Assembly: GCA_017557525.1 (NCBI GenBank)
Contig: JAFYYN010000005.1
Span: forward strand, 34,774-98,773
DNA: 64,000 nucleotides
Direction: 5' to 3'
DNA from: Lachnospiraceae bacterium
GTDB lineage: Bacteria; Bacillota; Clostridia; Lachnospirales; Lachnospiraceae
How positions within the stretch are numbered: the stretch's first letter is position 1; the number at the start of each line of letters is the position of its first letter. Position numbers and translations under genes: made by a program. Under the pieces are notes generated by a model, which saw only the letters and a list, made by a program, of their open reading frames with translations, did no database searches and was not told the origin of the DNA. This document shows, one piece after another, positions 17,926 through 25,970 of the stretch.

Positions 17926-18046
17926 GCAATAACAGCGATGGGAAGCCGTGTTCCGGCGTGAGAGGAAGCCATTAAGCTTCGACCGATTCTCTATAAAGAT
18001 CAGTGTATAACATTATACCTGATCAGGAGGACGACGTTGTTATTGC
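17926..18046 (+). ncRNA. Second structured leader element with a TPP-riboswitch-like half, before thiW
   Basis: A 12-base closing stem GCAATAACAGCG (17926-17937) pairs with CGTTGTTATTGC (18035-18046), with one G-U. Inside, TGAGAGGAAG and CTTCGACCGAT (about 17959-17988) match the first riboswitch almost base for base. A GCCG/CGGC helix precedes them, as in TPP aptamers. The second arm differs: GATCAG..GTATAA pairs with TTATAC.CTGATC (17998-18025), and the pyrophosphate-binding AATGCC..CGTAGGG segment is missing. It may be a decayed tandem aptamer or one with changed ligand. Bases 17855-17925 hold another hairpin (CCGG GCAA CCGG). Confidence 0.55.
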
Positions 18047-18110
18047 CGTTCTCATTTAATTCAAAAAGGATATCAATCAGAAAATGATGATCTCCGGAAA
18101 AGAGGTAGAA

Positions 18111-18851
18111 ATGAAAAGTTCAAAAAGTATTTTGAAAATGGTAGTGCTGGCGATGCTTATCGCCATAGGAGTAGTAATATCACCGATACTCCGTGTTGAG
18201 GGAATGTGCCCGATGGCACATTTTATCAATATAGTCTGTTCTGTATTTATGGGGCCTTGGTATTCACTGCTATGTGCATTCATTATCGGCGTGATCCGTA
18301 TGGCGATTATGGGAATACCGCCTCTGGCTCTTACCGGAGCGATATTCGGAGCATTTTTATCGGGAGTATTCTACCGATTGTCAAAGGGGAAACTGATATT
18401 TGCGATGCTTGGTGAAATAATAGGAACGGGAATTATAGGAGCCATCGTGTCATATCCGATTATGTCGCTTATATGGGGAAAGGACGGACTCAGCCTTTTC
18501 TTCTATGTTCCTTCCTTTATCTGTGGAACACTTATCGGAGGCAGTATTGCTTTCTTCTTCCTTCGTAAATTTGCAGATATCGGTATGCTTACCAAGATTC
18601 AGGATATGCTTGGAAGCAAGGTGTTCTCCGACAAGAGCACTATTCTTTCAAATACCATATCGATAGCGACATTCGGAGCTATACTGTTCTTCGTGTTCTT
18701 TATGGTTCCCCAGGTGTTTAAAGTTGAGGGAGAAATATGGGGATATCTGGCATACGGTTCAATAGGGTTATTTCTGGTTTTAGCGGTAATCTATTTCATA
18801 GTAAAGAAGTTTAAAGGTAAAAATCAATCAGAGGGACGGTTCTCTGATTGA
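18111..18851 (+). CDS. thiW: ThiW, S-component of an ECF transporter for a thiamin precursor
   Basis: ThiW is the predicted substrate-binding membrane subunit for the thiazole moiety, working with EcfA/EcfT (encoded at the left of this window). The family region, about 1-165, includes IGVVISPI, GMCPMAHFINIVCSVFMGPWY, RMAIMGIPPLALTGAIFGAFLSGVFY and the GE.IGTGIIGAIVSYP segment. A further 80 residues add two helices (about 185-205, 213-232), longer than usual. I chose the ATG at 18111 (AAGAGGT upstream) over the one at 18084. The last residues SEGRFSD are encoded by a dispersed repeat (18824-18851). Confidence 0.9.
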   Translation: MKSSKSILKMVVLAMLIAIGVVISPILRVEGMCPMAHFINIVCSVFMGPWYSLLCAFIIGVIRMAIMGIPPLALTGAIFGAFLSGVFYRLSKGKLIFAMLGEIIGTGIIGAIVSYPIMSLIWGKDGLSLFFYVPSFICGTLIGGSIAFFFLRKFADIGMLTKIQDMLGSKVFSDKSTILSNTISIATFGAILFFVFFMVPQVFKVEGEIWGYLAYGSIGLFLVLAVIYFIVKKFKGKNQSEGRFSD

Positions 18852-18852
18852 A
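18824..18852 (+). repeat. Repeat B copy forming the 3' end of thiW
   Basis: TCAATCAGAG, GGACGGTT and CTCTGATTGA form a perfect hairpin. The same core CAGAGGGACGGTTCT occurs twice in inverted orientation at 25971-26022 and partly at 53330-53350. The thiW stop codon lies inside it. Confidence 0.85.
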
Positions 18853-18878
18853 AAAGCAGGCAGGGTGTTGGTCATTTA

Positions 18879-19694
18879 ATGAAAATTAAAGAGGCGATTC
18901 AATTGATCAAAGAATATAGAAAGAAAATCAGGGAGCTTCGGCCTCTGATCCATTGTATAACAAATCCAATATCGATAAATCAGTGCGCAAATACCATACT
19001 TGCCACAGGAGCACGCCCCATGATGGCAGAACATCCTGAAGAAGCGGCGCTTGTTACCAGGAGTGCCAAAGCTTTGATGCTGAACATGGGAAACATCACA
19101 GATGTTAGAAAAGAGTCCATGCTGATATCTGTAAAGGCAGCTGCCGAAAACAATATACGTTTTGTCCTCGATATATGTGGGGCTGCATGCCTTAAAACCA
19201 GAAGGGATTACGCCTTTTTACTTATCAATGAAGCGGTTCCTGCGGTTATAAAAGGAAATTATTCTGAAATCTATGCCCTATACAGGCAGGAATATTCTTC
19301 GAGCGGGGTTGATGCGGACGATTCCTTAACAGCCGAAAAGGTTGAAAAAGCTGCATATGAGCTCGCAGGTACGTTGCATACGACAATCCTTGCCAGTGGA
19401 AAAACGGATATAGTGACCGATGGGAAAAAGATTATGCACGTAAAAAACGGAAGCCCGCAGCTTGCTACTGTAACTGGGACCGGGTGTATGCAGGGAGCCC
19501 TGTGTGCTGCATTTTTATCGGTTGCAGATGGTTATGAAGCTGCAGTTATGGCCGGCTCAATGTTTGGGATCTGTGGCGAGCTTGCAGAAACTGAAAAAGG
19601 GAGCGGGACCTTTATGGTTAATCTCTTAGACAGACTTTCTACAGTGAGCGATGAGGAAATCTTATTGAGGATGAATTGCGAAGAAATAAGGTAG
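18879..19694 (+). CDS. thiM: Hydroxyethylthiazole kinase
   Basis: ThiM phosphorylates 4-methyl-5-(2-hydroxyethyl)thiazole in thiamin salvage. The family pattern is clear: PLIHCITNPISINQCANTIL, GARPMMAEHPEEA, LMLNMGNI, VKGN-like VIKGNYSEI and the active-site region VTGTGCMQGALCAAFL. The length of 271 residues is normal. It follows thiW by 27 bases and precedes thiE by 18, so the three share a transcript. The ATG has a GCAGGG-type weak ribosome site. Pairing with ThiW supports thiazole uptake. Confidence 0.95.
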   Translation: MKIKEAIQLIKEYRKKIRELRPLIHCITNPISINQCANTILATGARPMMAEHPEEAALVTRSAKALMLNMGNITDVRKESMLISVKAAAENNIRFVLDICGAACLKTRRDYAFLLINEAVPAVIKGNYSEIYALYRQEYSSSGVDADDSLTAEKVEKAAYELAGTLHTTILASGKTDIVTDGKKIMHVKNGSPQLATVTGTGCMQGALCAAFLSVADGYEAAVMAGSMFGICGELAETEKGSGTFMVNLLDRLSTVSDEEILLRMNCEEIR

Positions 19695-19712
19695 TATATA
19701 AGGAGAATTGGT

Positions 19713-20348
19713 TTGAAAAATTTTAATTCCAGATTGTATTTTATTACGGACAGTACATTATATGAAAAGGATGAATTCCTCCGCCGTGTTACCGCGGCTC
19801 TTGAGGGCGGGGTAACGCTGGTGCAGCTGAGGGAAAAGGAAAGGACTACGAGGGAATATCTGGAGCTTGCCAAAGCAGTACATGAGCTTACATTAAAATA
19901 TAATGTTCCCTTGATCATAGACGACAGACTGGATATAGCTATGGCGGCTGATACGGAGGGCGTACATTTAGGACAGAGTGACCTCCCTATAGGTATCGCC
20001 AGAAAAATATTCGGACCTGATAAGATCATCGGAGCAACAGCGAAAACTGTAGAACAGGCTACAGAAGCTTATGAGCAGGGAGCGGATTATTTAGGAGTCG
20101 GAGCAATCTATCCGACGACTACAAAGGTTAAGACAATACTCACATCGACCGAAATGCTCGATAAAATATGCCATGCCGTTCCTATACCGGTAAATGCCAT
20201 CGGCGGTCTCAACAAAGACAATATCGATGTTTTAAAGGGCATCCCGATAGCAGGCATATGCGTTGTATCAGCCATTATGAAGGCTGATGATCCAAAAAAA
20301 GCGACGGAAGATCTGTCACAGGCTATGAAGGATAAATTGCAGCTTTGA
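19713..20348 (+). CDS. thiE: Thiamine phosphate synthase
   Basis: ThiE joins HMP-PP and thiazole phosphate to give thiamine phosphate. It shows YFITDSTLY, GVTLVQLREKE, LIIDDRLDIAMAADTEGVHLGQ, GADYLGVGAIYPTTTK and VNAIGGLN, all typical, in a 211-residue product. The start is TTG, fixed by AAGGAG 8 bases upstream. The next gene, thiD, is separated by 120 bases holding a hairpin that may be a regulatory RNA. Confidence 0.95.
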   Translation: MKNFNSRLYFITDSTLYEKDEFLRRVTAALEGGVTLVQLREKERTTREYLELAKAVHELTLKYNVPLIIDDRLDIAMAADTEGVHLGQSDLPIGIARKIFGPDKIIGATAKTVEQATEAYEQGADYLGVGAIYPTTTKVKTILTSTEMLDKICHAVPIPVNAIGGLNKDNIDVLKGIPIAGICVVSAIMKADDPKKATEDLSQAMKDKLQL

Positions 20349-20393
20349 TGACGATGATATAACTGACATATAGATTAATTAATTTGTTACAAC

Positions 20394-20431
20394 AGCGGTT
20401 CACCGGGGGCACCACCTTGGATCGCTTTATA
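20394..20431 (+). promoter_or_regulatory. Bulged GC-rich hairpin between thiE and thiD (terminator or riboswitch candidate)
   Basis: AGCGGT (20394-20399) pairs with ATCGCT (20421-20426). Inside, after an unpaired TCA, CCGGGG pairs with CCTTGG around the loop GCACCA, then TTTAT follows. The short bulged hairpin with a T-tail in a thiamin operon resembles the terminator-embedded HMP-PP aptamers known upstream of thi genes, but I could not verify the consensus. Confidence 0.4.
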
Positions 20432-20470
20432 AAAATAATACAGAAACAATCATAAGGAAAGGATGATGTG

Positions 20471-21271
20471 ATGAAAACAGTATTATCAATCGCCGGAAGT
20501 GATTCCTGCGGAGGCGCCGGTATTCAAGCAGATCTTAAAACCATGACGATGAATGGTGTATATGGGATGACCGCCATCACGGCACTCACTGCCCAGAACA
20601 CGACCGGCGTACGAGCAATTTCAGAAGTTACTCCTGAGTTTTTAAAACAACAGCTTGATGCTGTATTTGAGGATATTTATCCGGATGCGGTAAAAATCGG
20701 GATGGTATCTTCCTCTGAACTTATCAGGGTGATAGCTGAAAGATTAAAATTCTACGGAGCAAAAAACATTGTAGTGGATCCGGTCATGGTGGCAACGAGC
20801 GGCGCAAAGCTTTTACAGGATGAGGCCATCGATACACTTACATCATGTTTACTCCCCATAGCAACAGTTACAACTCCCAATATCCCTGAGGCAGAAATAC
20901 TTTCGGGGATGGAGATTAAAAATGTAGATCAGATGCAGGAAGCAGCTGAGCTTATAGGCACAAAGTTTAACTGTGCTGTTTTGCTTAAAGGCGGGCACAC
21001 GGTAAATGATGCCAATGACCTTTTGTATAGAGACAGTGATAAAAAGTTTATCTGGTTTGAGGGAAAGAGAATAAATAACCCTAATACTCACGGAACCGGC
21101 TGTACACTGTCTTCGGCAATAGCTTCAAATCTTGCCAAAGGTTTTGAATTAGAGGATGCAGTAAGAAAGGCAAAAGAGTATATATCCGGTGCGCTTTCGG
21201 CAATGCTCGACCTTGGAAAAGGCAGCGGGCCTATGCAGCACAACTTTGATCTTACAGGTAAATTTGCTTAA
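20471..21271 (+). CDS. thiD: Hydroxymethylpyrimidine/phosphomethylpyrimidine kinase
   Basis: ThiD phosphorylates HMP to HMP-P and HMP-PP, giving the pyrimidine substrate of ThiE. The motifs AGSDSCGGAGIQADLKT at the N-terminus, PDAVKIGMV, VVDPVMVATSG, TPNIPEAEILSG, LLKGGH and the catalytic region THGTGCTLSSAIASN are diagnostic. The length of 266 residues is normal. I use the ATG at 20471, with AAAGGATG upstream; a GTG one codon earlier is possible. The methyltransferase gene follows after 14 bases. Confidence 0.95.
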   Translation: MKTVLSIAGSDSCGGAGIQADLKTMTMNGVYGMTAITALTAQNTTGVRAISEVTPEFLKQQLDAVFEDIYPDAVKIGMVSSSELIRVIAERLKFYGAKNIVVDPVMVATSGAKLLQDEAIDTLTSCLLPIATVTTPNIPEAEILSGMEIKNVDQMQEAAELIGTKFNCAVLLKGGHTVNDANDLLYRDSDKKFIWFEGKRINNPNTHGTGCTLSSAIASNLAKGFELEDAVRKAKEYISGALSAMLDLGKGSGPMQHNFDLTGKFA

Positions 21272-21285
21272 AGGAGAAAACTAAA

Positions 21286-21984
21286 ATGGAAAAACAGAAA
21301 TTTGACGGTTATGCAGATAAATACGATGAGTGGTTCATGAAAAATGAGAACCTTTTTACAAGCGAGCTTAAGTTATTTGAAAAGGTGCTCGGAGATATAA
21401 GCGGAAAGAAGCTTTTATCTGTAGGCTGTGGCAGCGGTCTCTTTGAAAGTTATATCGACAGCTCCAATATTGACGGCATCGAGCCTTCTGAGGATATGGG
21501 AAGGATTGCTGAAAAGCGTGGAGTAAAGGTGATCAAATATGGTCTTATCGAGGATGTAGAGCTTAAGGATGAATCCTATGACATAATATATTTTAACGGC
21601 AGCTCGAGTTATATGGAAAATCTTACTCCCGTATACGAGAAATGCCTTAAGGCCATAAAGAAAAACGGCAAGCTTATCCTGCTTGACGTACCTAAGGAGA
21701 GTGCATTTGGCTTTATGTATCTTTTAGGAAAAAGCTTAAATACATATGATCACGAGTTTCTTGAGGGCGCAATGCCTGAGTTACCTTATCCTCTTGCGCT
21801 TGCTGCTTCAGGAGTTTGGCATACAACCGAAGAAAAAATCAATGTATTAAAAGATCTTGGTATAAAGAATTTCAAATTTTATCAGACCCTTGTAAAGAAC
21901 CCTATGTACACCAACGAAGAACCTGAAGAGGTTTCAGAGGGATACAAGAGCGGCGGATATGTTGCAATTATTGCTGAGAAATAA
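21286..21984 (+). CDS. Class I SAM-dependent methyltransferase of unknown substrate
   Basis: A 232-residue methyltransferase with motif I LLSVGCGSGLFE (about 41-52), a motif II acidic region (IDGIEPSEDM) and DIIYFNGSSSYMENL as the post-I region. It looks like the ubiquinone/small-molecule type (methyltransf_11-like), not a DNA or RNA enzyme. AAAGGAG precedes the ATG. It lies 14 bases after thiD and before tenA, so it is carried with thiamin salvage genes, but no methyltransferase step is known in that pathway. The substrate cannot be read from the sequence. Confidence 0.8.
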   Translation: MEKQKFDGYADKYDEWFMKNENLFTSELKLFEKVLGDISGKKLLSVGCGSGLFESYIDSSNIDGIEPSEDMGRIAEKRGVKVIKYGLIEDVELKDESYDIIYFNGSSSYMENLTPVYEKCLKAIKKNGKLILLDVPKESAFGFMYLLGKSLNTYDHEFLEGAMPELPYPLALAASGVWHTTEEKINVLKDLGIKNFKFYQTLVKNPMYTNEEPEEVSEGYKSGGYVAIIAEK

Positions 21985-22083
21985 GAAGTTAATAATATTG
22001 CCTTTGAATTTATTATATGGGATAAATAAGAATAATAAATCCATTGATTAAAAATATACAGAAAGCAGGGAAGTAATTATATA

Positions 22084-22734
22084 ATGAAAATAACAGATAC
22101 ATTATTTAATAAAGTTGAGGCACTTTGGGAAAAGGCAGCAGAAAAAGAATTTCTGATTAAGATGGCAGACGGATCCTTGGAAAATGACAGATATTCAAGG
22201 TATATGCTTCAGGATTATTATTATCTTCTTGAGTACAAGGATATCCTAGGGAGACTACTTAAATTATCGGATGACAGTGAGGTAACAGACTTCTTGAAAA
22301 TGGCTGTAGACGTTACAGTATTTGAAATAGAGAACGTACATCTGCCTGCTATGAAGAAGCTTGGAATATCAGAGGATGAAATAAAGAATACCGGTAAAAA
22401 CCAGGTAGTAGCTGATTATGTAAAGTTTTACAATGATACGATTGATAAGAGTGGTCTTATAGGTGGTTTTACTGCTCTGCTCCAGTGTTGCTGGAACTAT
22501 GCTTATCTTGGAGAAAAGCTATGCGCGAAGTATGGAGAGCAGATAGAAAAATCCTACTACAAATTCTGGTTTGACACATATACCTCTAAAGAGTATGTGG
22601 AGACAAATGAGAAGTGGCAGAGCCTCGTAAATAAGATAACCGCAGACGTGGACGATAAGACGAAGGAAACCTTGTGTCAGATTTTTAAAACCTGTGCAGA
22701 GTTTGAAAATAAATTCTGGGATGCATTTATCTGA
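22084..22734 (+). CDS. tenA: TenA family thiaminase II / aminopyrimidine aminohydrolase
   Basis: TenA hydrolyses thiamin breakdown products (aminopyrimidines) to HMP for reuse. Residue positions match the family: Asp44 in MLQDYYYLLEY, the active-site Cys at 135 in LLQCCWNYAYLG and the C-terminal catalytic Glu region CAEFENKFWDAF (about 204-215). The length of 216 residues is normal. It completes HMP recovery before ThiD. It lies 99 bases after the methyltransferase and overlaps the upstream part of the M18 frame only outside the chosen start. Confidence 0.93.
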   Translation: MKITDTLFNKVEALWEKAAEKEFLIKMADGSLENDRYSRYMLQDYYYLLEYKDILGRLLKLSDDSEVTDFLKMAVDVTVFEIENVHLPAMKKLGISEDEIKNTGKNQVVADYVKFYNDTIDKSGLIGGFTALLQCCWNYAYLGEKLCAKYGEQIEKSYYKFWFDTYTSKEYVETNEKWQSLVNKITADVDDKTKETLCQIFKTCAEFENKFWDAFI

Positions 22735-22750
22735 TAGGAGAAAATACGCA

Positions 22751-24196
22751 ATGGCTACAAAGAAAAAGGAAAATGCGTCAAAGCGTCTGGCTGACTTTAT
22801 AAAAAAAGCAGTATCACCTTATCATACGGTGGAGGAGTCAAGAAAACTCTTAGAAACTGCCGGGTACAAGAAGCTGGAGCTTACTGAAGACTGGAAAATA
22901 GAGCAGGGTGGGAAATATTACGTGGTTCCGTTCAAGACATCACTGTTTGCTTTTAATATACCGGAGAATAAAACTGGGGAATTATCAGGTGCAAAACGTA
23001 AGGAAAGCGCTTGCATAATGAATGGTTCCATCCATATCGCAGCCGCACACACAGATTTCCCGTGTCTTCATATAAAGCCCGTAGCAGAGCTTGAGCAAAG
23101 GGGATATCTGCGTATAAACACAGAAGTATATGGTGGTCCGATACTTAATACATGGCTTGACAGACCGTTGTCCATAGCAGGCCGTGTGCTTTTAAAGAGC
23201 GATGATATATACGCACCACGTGAAGTCATGGTGGACGTTAAGCGTCCGGTACTTACCATACCAAATCTTGCAGTGCATTATAACAGGGATGTAAATGACG
23301 GCGTAAAGCTTACCAAACAGAATGATATGCTGCCGTTGCTTGGTATGCTTAACGACAAGCTGAATAAGGATTCTTACTTTGTGGATATGCTTGCCAAGGA
23401 AATTAAGGAGAAAAAGGAAAATATCCTTGATTTCGATCTTATTGTTTATAATGCCGAGGAACCTGCATTTATTGGATTAAATAAAGAGATGCTTTCATCC
23501 CCGAGACTTGATAATATCACATCATGTCTGGCACTTGTGGAAGGGTTGATAAATGCGGGTGGAGCAGAGGGCTCCATAAGCATTGGCGATAAAGCAAAAT
23601 CAACTGTAAAGACAGGCAAAATAGAAAAAGAAGCTGCATATCGCAAAAATACCAGTATTAACCTCATTGCCCTTTTTGATAATGAAGAAATAGGTTCCGA
23701 GACTAAACAGGGAGCTGATTCTGAGCTTTTAAGACTTGTCTTAAGAAAAATATATAAGAGTTCAGCATGGTTAGAAAAATTTAGCGCAGATGAAATTACA
23801 CTCGATACCGACTTAAGAAACGGTTTCCTCTTAAGTGTTGATGTGGCACATGCACTTCATCCGGCAAAGGGAGAAAAATACGATCCTGTCAACAACATGC
23901 GTATGGGTGACGGAGTAACTCTGAAGCTCAGTGCTAATCAGAGATATACCTATGACGGCGTAGCAGTTGCAAGTATTCAGCAGCTCTGTGATAAATATGG
24001 CATAAAGTATAAGAAATTCGTAAACAATTCCGATATGCCCGGGGGAGGTACTTTGGGACCAATTATTTCATCCCATCTTCCGATGTATACTGTTGATATC
24101 GGTGTTCCGATACTCGCCATGCACTCTGCAAGAGAACTAATGGGTGCATCCGATCAGGATGAACTGGTGAATCTGATCACGGCATTTTTTAACTGA
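22751..24196 (+). CDS. M18 family aminopeptidase (aspartyl aminopeptidase type)
   Basis: A cytoplasmic zinc aminopeptidase of 481 residues that removes N-terminal amino acids from peptides. The metal ligands are visible in order: His in AAHTDFPCLHIKP, Asp in SPRLDNITSC, Glu-Glu in FDNEEIGSETKQGA, Asp in SVDVAHALHP and His in AMHSARELMG. The start is the ATG at 22751, preceded by TAGGAGAA; an earlier in-frame ATG at 22694 lies within tenA without a ribosome site. It follows tenA by 16 bases and may be co-transcribed, without a functional link I can see. Confidence 0.93.
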   Translation: MATKKKENASKRLADFIKKAVSPYHTVEESRKLLETAGYKKLELTEDWKIEQGGKYYVVPFKTSLFAFNIPENKTGELSGAKRKESACIMNGSIHIAAAHTDFPCLHIKPVAELEQRGYLRINTEVYGGPILNTWLDRPLSIAGRVLLKSDDIYAPREVMVDVKRPVLTIPNLAVHYNRDVNDGVKLTKQNDMLPLLGMLNDKLNKDSYFVDMLAKEIKEKKENILDFDLIVYNAEEPAFIGLNKEMLSSPRLDNITSCLALVEGLINAGGAEGSISIGDKAKSTVKTGKIEKEAAYRKNTSINLIALFDNEEIGSETKQGADSELLRLVLRKIYKSSAWLEKFSADEITLDTDLRNGFLLSVDVAHALHPAKGEKYDPVNNMRMGDGVTLKLSANQRYTYDGVAVASIQQLCDKYGIKYKKFVNNSDMPGGGTLGPIISSHLPMYTVDIGVPILAMHSARELMGASDQDELVNLITAFFN

Positions 24197-24236
24197 TCCG
24201 CAGACTAATTGGCGATAGCAGGTAGTAAAAAACACC

Positions 24237-24265
24237 TTGACAAATCCTGCCGAATGATATATGAT
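24237..24265 (+). promoter_or_regulatory. Consensus promoter of the manganese-riboswitch transcript
   Basis: TTGACA (24237-24242), a 17-base spacer and TATGAT (24260-24265). It starts just before the riboswitch. Confidence 0.88.
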
Positions 24266-24273
24266 ACAGTTGC

Positions 24274-24392
24274 TTTGAGGGAGTAATTAGCGTATACGTG
24301 GGAAAGTCAACAACACTGTCCGTTTAGTCGGTCTGGCTTACCTTAAATGATGAGACTCATGCATGGCTTTTTGTCGTGCATGGGTTTTTTAT
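24274..24392 (+). ncRNA. yybP-ykoY manganese riboswitch with terminator
   Basis: GAGGGAGTAATTAGC, GGGAAAGTCAACAACAC, GGTCTGGCTTACC and GATGAGACTCATG follow the order of the yybP-ykoY (Mn2+) aptamer. The expression platform is CATGCAT (24358-24364) pairing with GTGCATG (24376-24382), then a T-run. Metal binding is expected to prevent the terminator and turn on the downstream antiporter. Confidence 0.85.
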
Positions 24393-24541
24393 ATGTTAAA
24401 ACCCAAGTTCATGGCAATTATACCAGATAACCATATTGGATTTTGGTTTAAAAGGTCTTCGGTATATAAAAAACTCAATATCAGGAGGTGGCGGCCTTTG
24501 GATGAATATTGAGGAATACGAATAAAGGAGAGGTACGAAGG

Positions 24542-25612
24542 ATGAAAAAGTCTGAGATTTTGATGGATTTCTGTCTGATTCCGATACTGCTGATCGTAAA
24601 TTTCTGTGTCGGAGGAACACTTCCGGCAGCAGTCATGCTGGCTGTAGGTATCGTTCTTATTGTAAAGGGCGGAGATGTGTTTGTTGATGCAGCCACATGG
24701 ATAGCCGAGGTATCAGGTATACCTAAGCTGATAGTAGGAGCTACGGTAGTAAGTCTTGCAACTACTTTGCCCGAGCTTCTTGTATCGGCTATGGCGGCAC
24801 ATGAAGGTAAGGTTGACATGGCTATCGGTAATGCCATCGGCAGTGTTACAGCCAATACGGGTCTTATAATGGCAATAGGTATTATCTGTATACCTGCCGC
24901 AATAAAGAGAAAGGATTACATGTTAAAATCCCTTCTTATGCTTGGCGCAGCTATTATAATAGTTGTAGTCGGCAGCTTTGCAAAGGCAGGAAAGATTGAC
25001 GGTATCGATACAGTTACGAGTATTCTCCTGATTGTTATCTTTGTTATTGCTATGGTTGACAATATCCGTGCAGCTGTAAAGGCTGTAAAGGGTGGTAAAG
25101 AAGAGAAACTCGGACCGGAGTCAAAAACAAAAGCAGTTATCTTTTCAAATATATTAAAGTTCATACTTGGTGCACTGGCTATAGTTTTTGGTGCAGACCT
25201 GCTGGTTGATAAAGGTAGCATTATTGCTACATCCTTAGGCATCAGCGAAAGAGTTATTTCTGTAACTATCATAGCTATCGGAACATCTCTGCCTGAGCTT
25301 GTTACTACCATTACCGCAGTTATCAAAAAGCAGTCATCACTTGGCGTTGGAAATATCATCGGCGCCAATATCATGGACCTCACATTTATCATGCCGATAT
25401 GTAACCTCATTTCAGGTAAACCTCTTCCGGTTGCTGAGTCTGTAGCCATGATCGACTTCCCTGCATGTCTTATAATAGGTGTGGTTGCTGTCATACCGAT
25501 GCTTATAACCAAGAAATTTACCAGGGCTCAGGGCGGAGTAATGCTGCTGCTCTATGCCGTATATTTGGTGATGACTGTACTTGGTGTAGAAAAACTTGCA
25601 AGCATGTTTTGA
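24542..25612 (+). CDS. CaCA-type cation/sodium antiporter under Mn riboswitch control
   Basis: A 356-residue membrane protein of the Na+/Ca2+ exchanger superfamily (YrbG-like). The two inverted alpha-repeats are clear: GATVVSLATTLPELLVSAMA with GNAIGSVTANT, and IGTSLPELVTTITAV with GNIIGANIMDLTF. About ten hydrophobic segments are present. Control by a manganese riboswitch suggests Mn2+ export rather than only Ca2+; this is inference. The start is the ATG at 24542 with AAGGAG 11 bases upstream; an in-frame TTG at 24509 is possible. A tiny frame with AGGAGGTGG before it (24502-24525) is noted but not called. Confidence 0.9.
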   Translation: MKKSEILMDFCLIPILLIVNFCVGGTLPAAVMLAVGIVLIVKGGDVFVDAATWIAEVSGIPKLIVGATVVSLATTLPELLVSAMAAHEGKVDMAIGNAIGSVTANTGLIMAIGIICIPAAIKRKDYMLKSLLMLGAAIIIVVVGSFAKAGKIDGIDTVTSILLIVIFVIAMVDNIRAAVKAVKGGKEEKLGPESKTKAVIFSNILKFILGALAIVFGADLLVDKGSIIATSLGISERVISVTIIAIGTSLPELVTTITAVIKKQSSLGVGNIIGANIMDLTFIMPICNLISGKPLPVAESVAMIDFPACLIIGVVAVIPMLITKKFTRAQGGVMLLLYAVYLVMTVLGVEKLASMF

Positions 25613-25622
25613 GTTGAGTATC

Positions 25623-25742
25623 CGTGATCGACTTACCATTGGACCTTAAGCCTTCCCCTTGAGGGGATATATCGCAACACGAAGTGCTGCGATGCCCTCC
25701 CTGGCGAAGGGAAGGTGCCCGAAGGGCGGATGAGGTGTTGTC
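25623..25742 (+). repeat. Compound repeat region (GTGATCGAC fragment plus long repeat A variant)
   Basis: GTGATCGAC (25623-25631) is shared with the inverted repeat at 58266-58312. Then AGCCTTCCCCTTGAGGGG begins repeat A, interrupted by the extra hairpins ATCGCA..TGCGAT, TCCCT..AGGGA and GCCCGAAGGGC, and ends GGATGAGGTGT. It shows how variable the middle modules are. Confidence 0.8.
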
Positions 25743-25772
25743 TTCATAATCGATTGTAGAAAGGTGAAAATT

Positions 25773-25949
25773 ATGTATCTTCCATCAGATCCCAATATAC
25801 TACTCAGCGTGATAAACACAAAATTGCGGGATGAATATCCATCTCTCGATGATTTATGTGATTCCCTTGACATTGATAAAGAAGACCTGACAGCAAAACT
25901 AAAATCAGGCGGTTTTAAATATAATGCTTCATTAAATCAATTTGAATAA
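25773..25949 (+). CDS. DUF4250 family small protein
   Basis: A 58-residue protein starting MYLPSDPNILLSVINTKLRDEY and continuing SLDDLCDSLDIDKEDL, which is the DUF4250 pattern common in Clostridia. Function unknown; it is predicted soluble, with a helix-turn-helix-like middle (SLDDLCDSLDIDKEDLTAKL). AAAGG lies 8 bases before the ATG at 25773; a GTG three codons earlier is a weaker start. It is flanked on both sides by dispersed repeats. Confidence 0.85.
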   Translation: MYLPSDPNILLSVINTKLRDEYPSLDDLCDSLDIDKEDLTAKLKSGGFKYNASLNQFE

Positions 25950-25970
25950 ACAAAATAAAGATCGGTCAAT

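Noticed and set aside
17772-17975. Open frame within the riboswitch region
   Set aside because: It crosses the TPP aptamer and its terminator and has no ribosome site.
17860-18050. Second leader element as a cobalamin riboswitch
   Set aside because: GGGAAGCC and TCAGGAGGAC recall parts of the B12 element, but the order and the remaining conserved boxes do not fit; its central helix matches the neighbouring TPP aptamer instead.
24502-24525. Seven-codon frame with AGGAGGTGG before the antiporter as a leader peptide
   Set aside because: The spacing is poor and the frame has no notable codons; chance occurrence is likely.
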